This document shows positions 44,110 to 54,904 of a DNA stretch of 64,000 nucleotides, one piece after another. Every line of letters begins with the position of its first letter. The stretch's first letter is position 1. The translations under genes and the position numbers were made by a program. This stretch comes from Agrypnia vestita (Eukaryota > Arthropoda > Insecta > Trichoptera > Phryganeidae), in assembly GCA_016648135.1 (NCBI GenBank), contig JADDOH010010227.1, forward strand, positions 1 to 64,000. Reading direction: 5' to 3'. The notes beneath the pieces are model-generated. The model searched no databases and was not told where the DNA came from. It worked only from the letters and a program-made list of their open reading frames with translations.

Positions 44110-44455
44110 TCAAAATATATAGATAATATATTTAACAATTCGGGTGTTTATAAACTTTCGTGCGAAGATTGTACATCGTTTTATAATAGAAAAACTGACA
44201 GAAATTTTAATGAAAGAGTTGAAGAGCATTTGAGATGTCTGAATAATCATGTTTCTTCTGAATTTGCAAATCATTTATTAGAAAGTGATCATGGTTTTGA
44301 TAAAAGTTTAGGACTCTATTTAATACATACGTAATTTTGGTCTGAAATTGAATAATTTAGAATCATTAGAAATTAGTAAGGCATGTAGAAGTAAAAATAT
44401 TATTAATAATTTATTAAATTTAACTACTATCAAAAACTTCAGCAATAATATTTAA
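44110..44455 (+). pseudogene. Penelope-like GIY-YIG endonuclease remnant, frameshifted
   Basis: In frame from about 44131 to the stop at 44332-44334 it reads NNSGVYKLSCEDC, then FYNRKTDRNFNERVEEHL and SEFANHLLESDHGF. This is the order of the Penelope-type GIY-YIG domain: GVYKL-C--C, then FY-G-T-RNF--R--EH, then FA-HL. The second signature, normally YIGQTGR-like, is changed to YNRKTDR, so the nuclease is dead. After a frameshift the next frame gives LKLNNLESLEISKACRS, the usual C-terminal tail. The reverse transcriptase part is missing. Confidence 0.75.
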
Positions 44456-44515
44456 AAATAATTTTGAAAACCAAAAAACAAAAGACATTCATATTTATAT
44501 TTTGACATTTATAAA

Positions 44516-44552
44516 ACACCTTGACGATGGAAAGGCTTTTCCGAAACATGTA
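44516..44552 (+). ncRNA. Hammerhead-like motif, first core base changed
   Basis: The plus strand gives ACACC, TTGACGA (C to T at the first core position), helix II GGAAAG/CTTTTCC, GAAA and self-complementary ACATGT. The helix I partner GGTGT is deleted here but retained in the inverted copy at 44072, which shows that the ancestral element could form helix I ACACC/GGUGU. Confidence 0.4.
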
Positions 44553-44589
44553 TTAATGAATGTAAGTAGATTAAAAAAAATAATGAAAT

Positions 44590-44819
44590 TAATTTTTGAA
44601 AATGTCAATCTACAAAGTTGCTCAACCAATTGGAAAAAAAAGTATATAAAATTGTTCAGATGAAATAAATCCCTTCTTTAGGCGACAGATTCGTGTCTTC
44701 TTCAAAATTATTTGTAGTCAGGTAAATTTGTGTTAGGCAATCGTCTTTTCAAAGTAAAATTGTTGAGCATATTGTAAGAATATTGATATGACACGTATTT
44801 CATATGAAACATAATAATT
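44590..44819. other. No gene seen
   Basis: AT-rich spacer between the Penelope remnant and the next repeat. Confidence 0.5.
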
Positions 44820-45235
44820 TCATTGTCTGTCTGTCCTTCCGTCCGTCCGTCCTTCTGTCTGTCTGTCCGTCCTTCCGTCCGTCCGTCCGTCCGTCTGTCT
44901 GTCTGTCCGTCCGTGATTTAGTTCGAATTCACGGCTAAAAAACGAAATTCAACGGTCCGAAATGCGGCTTGAACCCCGGGCCAGCAAACCCGATTGCGAT
45001 GTTGCTACGACGAGCCTGCGTTACCCATCAAAAATGCAGTTCATATAGGAATTTAAAATTACCATTAACTGTCGGTGGGGGAAATAAAAAAAAGTTCAAA
45101 TATTTTGATAAAAGTCGTTATTACTATTTCATGGGTGTCGGCTTTAAATAACTAAATACTTGTTCTTTAGGAACCTGCATGTAAAAATACCGTCTTTTTT
45201 GACGGGTCGTATAGTTAGTAAATTAATAAATATGA
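44820..45235 (-). repeat. CTAGCTGTAA-family repeat, longest copy, with pyrimidine-rich tail
   Basis: Read on the minus strand it starts CTAACTATACGACCCGTC with the small hairpin and then ATTTTTACATGCAGGTTCC. It passes through GGGTTTGCTGG, GTTCAAGCCGCAT and GTTTTTTAGCCGTGAATTCG, matching 2330-2400, and ends in repeated GGACGGACAGACAGAC units (plus strand 44824-44916). The lengthened tail suggests slippage. Confidence 0.65.
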
Positions 45236-46226
45236 ATAATTTAATAAATAAAGGTCATGTAGATGTGCATGGGGACGGAAGGACCAATGGGAATGGTGAC
45301 AGATTGTTTGAAGTGTGTCTGGAATGGAACCTTTTTATCGATAATAGTCGATATATTTTCGACTTGGATTAATTCTAAAATCGCATGTATTGCTTAATGA
45401 ATACAGAAATAAAATAAATATGTAGAGAAATAAATTATGCTTTCTTTTAAGAATTTAAAAAAAATTCAAACACAATATGAAAAATTTTAAATTGGAATTT
45501 TTGACACCGTGACTTTGTGATGCTTTTCATTCTTTTTGATTTTTCATCGCTCTACGTATAAATATTGTTGAAGTTTTATTGTTTTATTATAATTTCTGTA
45601 CTTGACTACTGCACTGACATCTATTATCTCATCGGGAATTAACATTTCCAAATATGTTGCGTAGGGCTTTTTGGTATAAACACCCGCTATAAAAGAATAT
45701 TAATTAATTATTATAGTGGGTGTTCTGATTGTTCTAGGTCTTTTAGTAGACCAAAAATTACTATTTTTAAATGATATTCAAGCTTCTTGATGGCTGAAGG
45801 AGAAACCTGATAAACTGATAAATATTTTGAGAGATGGTATAATCACTAGAAACGCTAACAGATCCGTTATTGGTTGAACAAGAAATTGTGGATTCACATG
45901 TGTTTTCTAGTAGTGGGATGCTTGAAGAGCATCATTATATTTCATTTCTATAGAAGATCTCTCATACACAGAGAAGAGAGAAGAGGGACCTACCACACGT
46001 CCAGGGTTGTTCTATAACCAATAGCTCCCTTATCGGCCTTACACTTTGACAACCATATTCGGCATTTTTTAAATGCTGAAGTGGCCGTGCACACCGTCCC
46101 GCTGACACTCATGGGATGCGAGCGGGACGGGGAGGCGTCCATACAAAATCTACTCTCCGTCTCCGAGGCGCGGGGAAAAACAACAATTGGAATATACTTA
46201 TTATCCATTAAGTGGGAATTACAAGT

Positions 46227-46257
<31 letters not shown>

Positions 46258-46264
46258 GGAATAA
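45236..46264. other. No gene; repeat scrap at 46010-46190 and (TA)n at 46230-46257
   Basis: Positions 46010-46190 match the CCACCGCTTACCCAG family (TTATCGGCC, GGCATTTTTTAAATGCTG). A TA dinucleotide run follows. Otherwise AT-rich without coding sequence. Confidence 0.5.
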
Positions 46265-46920
46265 TTGGCTGAGGAGAAAACCATCATACAGACATTAAAA
46301 ATAATTCAAAAATTGATCATACAAATAATATTAAGGAAACCTAGAACATATTCTACGGAATTACTGTTCAAAGAATTCAAGGTAACAAATTTATAACTCA
46401 ATATTACAAATACACAAAGAAACTATAAATCAAAAAAATATAGTTCAAGATCAAAATAGATGTAGCAAAAGAGCGCACATGATTGGAATCCTACATATAC
46501 CTAGATGCAGTAAAACAGCCATACAACACCACTACAGATTCCTAGGAATCAAATATTTCAATAATTTACCAGCGAATATAAGAACTATACCTACAACATT
46601 ATGCAAAGACCAAAAAGTGCGTATATTCAATGAACAATTGAGTGATGACATTTGTGATATTAACCTTAACTTCTTTTTTTCTTCTTCTTCTTCTTCTTTT
46701 TCTTCTTCTGCTTTTTATGTACTTACTTTTTATTTTATATAATATATTTATCTTTATATATTTGTATCTGTATTTTAAGAATTTTCTTTCCACTTTATGT
46801 CATTATTATGTTTACATGTTATTATTATTTTTTCTTTAAACTATATATTCTGTTAATGTACACTTTACCTATCTATTGTAAAAACCCTATAGGACGTTAA
46901 CAAATAAATAAATGAAATAT
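46265..46920 (+). pseudogene. Jockey/CR1-like LINE remnant with 3' end
   Basis: IIQTLKIIQKLIIQIILRKP, TYSTELLFKEFKV, then in another frame LHIPRCSKTAIQHHYRFLGI and KYFNNLPANIRTI match, in order, the C-terminal part of the remnant at 62711-63289 (IILRKPSIFPTRELFNIF, LIPKCNTSTAQHHFSYQGI, FFNAFP). Stops and a shift break the frame. A TTC-rich run follows at 46670-46710, then 3' UTR-like sequence ending AACAAATAAATAAATG near 46910, a typical tail. Confidence 0.75.
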
Positions 46921-47371
46921 AAAATAAAAACATGCTAATTATTGTAGCAATTAAGTTTACGAACGGAATTATTATAGGAATATTTAAAAGTACCCCAAGG
47001 AATGTTACTGGCACAAAACTCGCTAAATTTAAAGTTTATAACGAGGCGGGTCGTCTTTTGAAGGCAGACGTTTCATAAAAGTGCTTCGGTCTATAAAAAT
47101 TTAGTGCCAACTTCGCGAAAGTTTTTAGTTTTATGCACATTTTATCGGTTATTGAATTTCTAAACAAGCGCACAGTTGTGCCCGGGTCTGCCCGGCACGC
47201 GGGCACCTGCGCTGCAACGCGGGTCCCGTGCTCCCGGCGAGCGGGAAACTTTTTATTGCCAGGTGCGCACAGACTGACTGTCTACCTGCTGCGCTCTTCA
47301 AACAGGTCACCGACAAAGGAACGAACGAACAAACGTACGCTGCATTTAGACATGAAGGCATGACTAAGGCC
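46921..47371. other. No gene; GC-rich stretch 47160-47280
   Basis: GC-rich sequence such as GTGCCCGGGTCTGCCCGGC stands out. Frames on both strands are short and unrecognised. Confidence 0.4.
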
Positions 47372-48030
47372 GGCGCCACACTGAGCGCATCTCTGACGTC
47401 GCGTCAAATCCGCAACCGAATTTAACAGTCACATACAATATTCCGCGGCGGATTCAGTCTGCAATAAACACACGTGCGTACGCAGTGCGGACGATCTGTG
47501 AATGGTATCCACCGCTTACCCAAGACCGATTTATGAGCAAAAGCTCCTATATCGATTCTTCTCATTCGTCTCCAGGTTGACATTTTTTTTAGCTACAATG
47601 CAAGACCGTGCTGTCCCGCAAGAGTCGTATAAACCGGTGCGAGTCGGCACGGCAAAAAAAAAAACATTCACAGACCGACACCATTAGATACGTCTTTATT
47701 GCATAAAATAAATACATAAATTAATACAAGAACAAAGATGGTAATAACAAAATAAGAAAAATAATACATAGTAGACGAATTGCGCGGTGGCGGCAGTGAA
47801 AGGCTAAGGTCAAACAGACACATAATAAAATACATTTGGATATCTGGCTGGGTAAACACGGGACCGGCAGATCTTCGTCCAATGCAGGAGACCACTGTGC
47901 GGACGATCTGTCGAATGTGGCGCGTTGCATTTAAAAACGTGAGCCGAAAATTTCAAGGGCGGTGAACCGAACAGACGCCGAAGCGAGCGTTCCGCCAGCG
48001 GATCGACCGAAGATCCGCTCAGTGTGAAGG
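47372..48030. mobile_element. Candidate TIR element (CACACTGAGCG ends)
   Basis: GGCGCCACACTGAGCGCATC at 47372 and, from the minus strand at about 48028, TTCACACTGAGCGGATC are inverted and share CACACTGAGCG-ATC. The interior holds a short repeated word (GTGCGGACGATCTGT at 47487 and 47897) and a copy of the CCACCGCTTACCC repeat (47504-47600). No transposase and no confirmed target duplication, so borders are tentative. Confidence 0.4.
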
Positions 48031-49021
48031 TGACCCAGCACACACCCTGGGCCGTGTTATGCGCAGAGCGTCCATATCGGCCCAGCACGTTCGCCGCCTA
48101 GTTGGCATCATTGACATCATAGCCTACCATGACCCCTGAGGTCCGCGGATATATGTATGGGTGTCTGCAGTCTCATCTCTGGATCATTTGACAATAATAA
48201 ATATATAAATGAAAATAAAATACAGAAACAGATTACAAGTGGAATCCGATTTGAGATCAACCGGAATATCACTAATTTAATTGCAAAAAAGCAACACCAA
48301 CCGTCACATTAATTAACCGTTAATTAATGTGAATGTTGTACGTCAATTATTAACGTATTTTTTATAAAAAAGTTTTTATTTTTATCTGTAGTACTAAAAT
48401 AAATGGTCCAAAATTTATTGCTGTATTTTTTATTAAGGGGTTTCTTGAAAATTGTGCTTGATTTACTAGGGATCCGAAACGCTGGCTTTTCGTAACCTTT
48501 TTCAAAAATAAAAATGGAGGATGGTTGTACGGCATGCCGTAGACCCGAATTCAGAGTCAGATGATTTAAAGGTTAAGATACGCCTTAAAAGTTTCGGGCC
48601 CTAGACTTGAATAAAATAATAACTGTAAACAAACCAGGAAGGAAAGTGTTCTATAAACGTGTGCTGGTGGCCTTTGCTCCTTACATTGTAATTGTCTGTA
48701 GGCTCTTTGTGTTAATTTTTGAATGAATTGAAACATAGGAACTGGCTTTTATTGCATGATCGTGCGATAAATTATTTGATCATATGACACTGTGATCGAA
48801 TGTAGAGCGCACCGACCCGCTACAGAAACCTGTCGGAGGTCTCCAGCGATAATTCATCCCTAGAATGCGCCAGAAATCGATGGAGTCAAATGGCGCCAAA
48901 TAATTTCGACTATAGCATCGGCAACCCGCCTGCACAGTGGCACGTCCCCAACTGATTTCTTGTCAGCAAGAACGAAGATTTTCCACAGAACCATAGGAAT
49001 TTAATTCTCATAATTTATTTG
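48031..49021. other. No gene; MITE scrap at 48541-48605
   Basis: GACCCGAATTCAGAGTCAG, GATTTAAAGGTTAAG and ACGCCTTAAAAG at 48541-48605 are a shortened copy of the palindrome at 9651, with both ends but little interior. From 48780 to 48960 composition is more balanced and unassigned. Confidence 0.55.
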
Positions 49022-49200
49022 TAAATAAGACCAATTTTGAGTTAAAGTTATACACGTCTACTTTCGAGAAATACACATGTTCTCATCTACAGGTGAGAAT
49101 ATAAGTACAATAAATTTTTATTGATCAATTAGAAAAGACGTACAGAAAAAACAAATTAACTGTTCGAAGAATATTTTTTCTTCTGTATGAAGGCTTGAAC

Positions 49201-49320
49201 TTTGTGGTGACATTATTATTAAAATAAAACACAAATCACTTTGTTTTCACCACTTTATTAGATTAAACAATCTACATGTTTCGGGAACAATGTTCCTGTT
49301 TTATTTTATTTTGAAATCAA
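49201..49320 (-). mobile_element. Single Penelope-type arm
   Basis: The minus strand reads CAGGAACATTGTTCCCGAAA then CATGTAGATTG: helix II, GAAA and the ACATGT palindrome of the ribozyme-like arms. The CUGANGA box is lost. The following TTTCACCACTTTATTAG-type sequence parallels the arm at 50401-50440. Confidence 0.55.
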
Positions 49321-49340
49321 ATTAATGAAAAAATATTTTA

Positions 49341-49416
49341 ACTGCTACCGGGTTTCGAACCAACGGATCTCCATTCTATCAGGTGATGGCGCGTTATCCA
49401 ATTTCACCACGGCAGT
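49341..49416 (-). tRNA. Degenerate tRNA-like module of a SINE-type repeat
   Basis: ACTGC and GCAGT pair as an acceptor stem and a B-box-like GGTTCGAAACC is present. The D-arm and anticodon arm are poor. AATGGAGATCC resembles AAAGGAGATGACC at the same place in the copy at 24459-24532. It is not a functional tRNA gene by inspection. Confidence 0.35.
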
Positions 49417-49770
49417 CTAGTAGGTTAACGAAAAATTTTCGACCTTATATGTAGTCTCTTTTTAAGTGATTAACATTTTTATTCCATTTTTAAAGCAATC
49501 CAATTTTTATAGAGGACTAGAGAAATTAATTACATTTCATTGTAATATTTTTTCGTTAATTCGATTTTTCTGTATATCTTTTCTATTTTATTAATAAACA
49601 TTTGTTTAAAATTCACAGAACTTCGTTCTGAAATTGCAACTTCACAATAATAATTTGTTTTCTTTAATATATAAGTACAATAGTTTATATTCTCATCTGT
49701 AGATGAGAATATCCGTAGCTCTCGAAAGTAGTCGTGTATAACTTAAACTTAAAAGTGGTCTTATAAAAGT

Positions 49771-50383
49771 ATTTTATTTATATATAAACTATCATGTTAT
49801 ATCACAAAGTTAATGCTAAATCAATAAATAATATTTCTTACAACATATGAACGGAACATTTTTCAAGTTTCAATAATATTAAAAACCCTCCCCCCTCGTC
49901 CAACTAAGTGGAGGGGGTATCTAGGTGGTGGGTACAATTCATACATTAAAAGCACGCTCCCACACACTTCAGTCTACGCTCACCCGAAGAAGGAAACACA
50001 TGTTTCTTAAACATATAACGATATATTCGTACGTATATCCATGCTGAATTAAAGTAGTGTAGATTTATAAAATCACACATAATTCAAAATTATCAGCGGT
50101 TTTCTAACTAATGCTGGATGAAGGAAATAATTCTAATACACATTCCCAACAACCGACCAGATAATCATAAATGTTCAAGTTTTTTGTTTGTAACGTTGTG
50201 GAAATTCATTTTTAATATTTAAAAAAATGAGGGTAAACAACACTGTTTTATTCTACTATATTTCATAGATAATCATAGATAGTAAAATATAATTTGAATT
50301 GATAGCTCTTCATCAAAAAGCAATCGTAAACTAAATCTAATTTTGAATGTTTCGGCGTTAACTTTGTGGAAATCCATTATTAA
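49771..50383. other. No gene; degraded ribozyme-like motif at 49997-50031
   Basis: CACCCGAAGAAGGAAACAC then ATGTTTCTTAAACATATAAC retains helix II (GGAAAC, GTTTCT) and a changed core (CCGAAGA for CUGANGA). The region 50180-50260 has more Penelope-arm-like words. No gene. Confidence 0.4.
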
Positions 50384-50445
50384 GAAATTATGAAATAACA
50401 CACTGAACTTTGTTTTTTTCCACTATTTTATATTTGAGACTTGTT

Positions 50446-50482
50446 ACACCACATGTTTCGGAAACATCCGTTTCCTTCATTA
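50446..50482 (-). ncRNA. Hammerhead-like motif, one core change
   Basis: The minus strand gives CTAATGA (one base off CTGATGA), one unpaired A, helix II GGAAAC/GTTTCC with loop GGAT, GAAA, self-complementary ACATGT, then GGTGT. It is a single core substitution away from the canonical form. Confidence 0.45.
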
Positions 50483-50521
50483 GTCTTTAGTCTTAGTCTT
50501 AATTCCTCCTTAGTCTTAATT

Positions 50522-50560
50522 CACCTGATAAAGAAACAGACGTTTCAGAAAAATGTAGTG
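50522..50560 (+). ncRNA. Hammerhead-like motif, partner arm
   Basis: CAC, CTGATAA, helix II GAAAC/GTTTC with loop AGAC, GAAA, then AATGTA and GTG. Helix I CAC/GTG pairs. The last core G is A and helix III has a mismatch. Confidence 0.42.
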
Positions 50561-50622
50561 TAACAAGTCTCAAATATAAAATATTGGAAAAAACCAAAGT
50601 TCAGTGTTTTATTTCATAATTT

Positions 50623-52148
50623 GTTAAATCTTCTTTTTTGGCAGTCGTATTTAAATATATTTATATTTAAAATTTTACACTGGAAAATGTTGTTCAAACC
50701 GATTCCTAATGCGTCTGCTAAAGACAACCATCCCACGGATATTTTACACTCGTCATCCCTTATTATTTATATTTCCAACCCCAAATGGCGGGCAGCCATT
50801 TGGTTCCATTTTTAAGCAGCCATCTCGCTGACCGAACAAGTTCTCCGCCTTTATCTCGCGAGACCCTCCCGTGATAGATTCCCACCGTTAGTGGTCCATA
50901 CCGTACCGCGGCCGGTAGACATCGTTCACGTGAAAACCTCTGTCGCTTGTTTATTTATCTCACGATAAATATACCCCGCAGAGGGGGCTGGTATTTCGAT
51001 ACTAGTTTATTGGAAACTACCCCGATCGAAGCGATATCCTATTACAGTTGTGTCACGCCGTAGTGTTTTCCAACCCCCTTATAATACGGCGTAATCCTAC
51101 TTAAGCGTAAAGACCAAACTGACCGTTTTCAAAGCTGCGGTTGTGGCTGATGGTCACCAAATATGGATGCTTACGAAGAGAGTGAGATCAACAATCCAGA
51201 TTGTCGAAATGAGTTGTCTTAAGGGGTACTGTTAATAGACCGAGTGACAAGTATCAAAATAGGGGAGAGCCTTGGCATACAGCCTCTAATGTTATATATA
51301 GTGGATTAAGAAAGCCAAAGGAACGACTTCTATTGTACATCCTTGGCAACTCTGGAGAGAATATGGCCCCTGGTAATCTGCTTACATGCCTACACATTTA
51401 CAAATGTATACTTACACATGTAATTTATAACACAATATCTATCTGTACAAGTACATAAATCACAAACTAAGTAAAGACAAATAAAAGTGTATGTCAGTAA
51501 GAACAAAGAAATGTATTCATATATGTATTTAACAAAGTTTAATCATATAAATTAACGGTAAAGTGTTCGTTAAGGAGACTTCGGTTCTTTAATAGTAAGC
51601 AACGTTTTTTAAGAGAAAAACAAACACTGAAATACTGTGAGATTGGGCAAAATAGATGTAGGTAGAATATTAAAAAAATAGAAAGCTTTATTTTGACTGT
51701 TCAGGATATAGTTTGTCACTTGGACAAACTCGAATTACAAAACGGAACAGCGCGCGGTGGCCCGTTGTTTTCCGCAGTGTCGGCTCGAAATGAGATATTT
51801 TTTTCTTAACGTTCCAGTTTGTTTATTTATTGCTTACTTATTTAAGTTTTCTCGGACGGGGATGAAAAATTGGGATAGGGTGGAGGCGCCGCGCGAGCTA
51901 TCTGCTGATTTAGCAGCCAGTCAGGACCCACAACGGAAGGGAGTTCTGACGGCCGCTCAATTTTGGTTGTCTTCAAATAAGTGCTTACAGTTGTTAGAAT
52001 AATCGTCAAAATAGTGGTGAAAATCCCCGAAGGTAGGTACATATTAAATGAAAATTGAATTCATGACAACGCCAAAACCTAGCCAAGGGCAAAAATCTTA
52101 TGGTTGTGGATAAAAAAAATAGTTATTGTAATAGATCTGAGGAACGTA
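50623..52148. other. No gene; balanced-composition unique DNA at 50800-51180
   Basis: From 50800 to about 51180 sequence is less AT-rich and contains no repeat seen elsewhere in the window. It could be conserved non-coding DNA, which only comparison could show. The remainder is AT-rich. Confidence 0.4.
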
Positions 52149-52359
52149 TGTCGCGACGCCAGAAAGAGACTGCATGACAGAGAGAGAGAATGTATAAAAA
52201 GGCGCGTGAATGTCGAGTCTCTCTCTTTTACTACCATTGTTATCCAGACCGCATCTTACTGAATAAATGGTTGTCTAAATCGTTATTGTTACCTAATAAA
52301 TACTTACGAGAACAAAGTCTTTACTGGAAGCAACCTCTCCCCGAAACAAGAGTATTACA
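52149..52359 (+). mobile_element. Candidate solo LTR
   Basis: The segment TGTCGCGACGCC...AGTATTACA (211 bp) follows the TG...CA rule and holds a TATA box (TATAAAAA, 52193-52200) followed by AATAAA at 52262, the order expected in an LTR. A GAGAGAGAGA run precedes the TATA box. No target duplication or internal retroviral-like genes are visible. Confidence 0.4.
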
Positions 52360-54358
52360 GTTATCAATCACTAACTTGTGTTGTATTGACTTTGGCGTCG
52401 AATATTATTTATGTAATTTGTTTCTTGTACATTGGTGCAATACAATACATGCATGGAAGTTTTTCAGATTATAACGAATAGGTTACAGAATCACGTAACA
52501 ATAATATGCACCACACGATGTCAGAAAAGTAATTCATATTTAAGATAATCAATCAATCAATATCAATATATATAAAAAGAAACCCGTGTACCCGCCAAGT
52601 TTTCTCCACAACCGGCCATAACCACCCACCGTTGGTTATGGTGGTGGATAGTCCTTGGTGTCACATCGAAAAGTAATTCATATTTATGATAATTATGTAT
52701 AACCAGAATGTACAAACATGGCAACCTATAAAATACAATATTTTTCAACATTCATGTACCCGCTTGTATGGTGTCAGTTTATTAATGTGTTATAATGAGT
52801 TTCGGTGTATGCAGAGAGTGTGGGTTGGACTTGTTGAGGATAGAACTAATTAAGAAAAAGTATTGAAGAAGCAAAGGCAAATGACTACAGTAGATGATCA
52901 CGAATAAATAAAAATTACGGAAAACTATCGGCAGTTGCGGCTATAGTGACTGTTTTTCATCCAATATTGGCCGACGCGTGGCCACGGCTGGTGTTTTGTA
53001 ATTCCTACTTTATTAATAAAGAAAATGTACGTGATTTAATATAGTATAATTTTACTTATACTCTACCAATTAATGCAAACAAATATACAATCTGTTCTCT
53101 TGGACCGGATGGACCGTTTCGGCGGTGACAAATGTTCGACATGTTTCATATCAAAGATCAACTGCCCTTTCATATGCAAATGATGCTGTAGTGTGACGCA
53201 GATCGACGACAAATTGGCAATATATGACGTATACCATCACTGGCATTGGCATATGTATTAATTACTGTTGATTGTAACGACATATAAAATTTTTTAATGC
53301 CGATTACAGGTACTTCAATGAATGAAATGTTTTTTTGGAATTTGAGTATAATTATAATCATAATACATAATTCACTATGTAACGATCCGTCACTACTGCT
53401 ACAAAGACGCTACGCTAAATAATTAATTTTATATGTAATAATAACCGTCACAAATGTAACAATGTTCATCAACAATGCTAACAGATGGCGCTACGCTACG
53501 CTAGATTGCGCTGTCCTAACAATACTAACTCGCGGCCAAAATATGTATAATTCTATAAAAAAATACTCCGCATCAAAGTTAATTTTTTAAGACCAAATTT
53601 ACTAAAAATTTTCCAATAAAAATATATTATTAAATAACAAAAATTCATATTTTATAAATAAAATTTTAAATCTAAGATATCTTTAAAGAAGAGAGTTAGA
53701 CATATATGATGTTTAGATTTATCTACCACTAGTATTTTATAGCTACTGACTTTAAAAACTGAATTTGTATATATGTCAAAATACGTAATTTTTTAAGGTT
53801 ATAATATAAGTTATGTTTGTACAAGCGCAACGGAATTGAACGTGTAACATTTTAAACAGTATTTGCATAACAAAAATGATGAATACATCAGCAAATGCAG
53901 TTCTTATTTTTATTAAGAAAATGCAAAATATTCTGAATAGTATAAACATTTATACGCAAGAATCCAATGAGGTGCATGATGGATGATTTCATCTCGTGGT
54001 AAAAATAGACTGGCTATGAGATCAGCCGATTGTCTCGATGACAGACACTACGATACAAAACATTGACAAACGAGACTTGGTGAGCAGAGCAAAATAATTC
54101 AGAAAACCAGACTTGCCTGACCTGACAGATGCCAATAATCTCTTCGTGGTTTATAAATATTTGAGGTTTGATCCCACGCGTCGGCCAGATTCTTATCGAA
54201 ATATTTTAATGTTTTTTTAGCCGATGTAAGAATAAATTTTTCATACATCGATGTTTTCGATCATGAGGGAAAAATTTATAAAAATTCTTTGCACGAGCGC
54301 GAACACGAACGGGTGAAAATGAGAGATTTTTTTTAACGGTGAAAATTCTGGCTGGATA
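52360..54358. other. No gene seen
   Basis: About 2 kb. GGCGCTACGCTACGCTAGATTG at 53488 has a small internal repeat (GCTAC). No coding sequence, tRNA or bounded repeat is recognised. Confidence 0.5.
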
Positions 54359-54904
54359 TATACAGGGTTATTTGTAAAACATTAATAACCTCGCAGGGCT
54401 ATATTCCTGCCTTGATTATGAGTCGAAAATGTTCAAGCTATTATGACCTAATATCAATAGTTAAGGAGATATGCGACATCAAAGTTTGCATTTTTTTTGC
54501 AATATTTATGACTTATTTTTTGTAAAACGTTGGACTATCTTTACAGTAACTCATATCGATTACGAAAAATTCATTCGTTTTAATACAAGTTAAATAAAAT
54601 GATAAAAACCCTGAAAAACTTCTAATTGGAATATTTTCCAATTGGAATTCGAAGGTTTTTATTTTTTTATTTAACTTCTATTAAAGAGAATGAATTTTGA
54701 ATATTCGATATCAGTTACTGTAATGATAGTCCAACGTTTTACAAAAAATAAGACAGAAATATTGAAAAAAAATGCAAACTTTGATGTCGCATATCTCCTA
54801 AACTATTGATATTAGGTCATAATAGCTTGAACATTTTCAACTCATAATCAAGGCAGGAGTATAGCCCTGCGAGGTTATTAATGTTTTACAAATAACCATG
54901 TATA
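54359..54904. mobile_element. Complete CAGGGTT foldback element (best copy)
   Basis: ATACAGGGTTATTTGTAAAAC at the left and its complement ending in AATAACCATGTATA at the right open arms of about 255 bp that match closely base by base: TAATAACCTCGCAGGGCTAT, TCAAGCTATTATGACCTAAT, TCATATCGATTACG. The arms meet at AATTGGAATATTTTCCAATT. No coding sequence. Its ends (CAGGGTTATTTG) and the copy at 59787 form one subgroup, and 21636 (CAGGGTGTAAC) another. Confidence 0.88.

Larger units (their letters stand above)
44033..44585 (+). mobile_element. Penelope-like element remnant with GIY-YIG region and inverted ribozyme-like arms
   Basis: Inverted arms (44033-44111 and 44516-44585; CCGAAACATGTA, TTAATGAAT, GATTAAAA words) enclose a plus-strand coding remnant of the Penelope C-terminal endonuclease. 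The right arm lies downstream of the coding part in the same sense. The left arm is its inverted copy. The left arm retains a 9-base stretch (GGTGTAATT on the minus strand) that the right arm has lost. Confidence 0.75.
49022..49770. mobile_element. Three-level nest: foldback element, tRNA-like repeat, Penelope arm
   Basis: The outer arms (49022-49115 and 49673-49770) are inverted copies (ATAAGACCA, GTTATACACG, TACTTTCGAGA, TTCTCATCTACAG). Within them ATAAGTACAATA occurs at 49104-49115 and again at 49673-49684, a 12-bp target duplication around the inserted tRNA-like repeat. That repeat (49116-49672) is itself interrupted at about 49200-49320 by a single Penelope-type arm, with AAACAAATTAAC and AAATCAAATTAAT on the two sides as a possible duplicated target. 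Confidence 0.7.
50384..50622. mobile_element. Empty foldback of two Penelope-type arms
   Basis: Arms 50384-50484 and 50520-50622 are inverted copies (ATTATGAAATAA, CACTGAACTTTG, TATATTTGAGACTTGTTACA). Only 35 bases separate them (repeated TTAGTCTTA words). Both carry ribozyme-like motifs. No coding remnant is enclosed. Confidence 0.75.
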
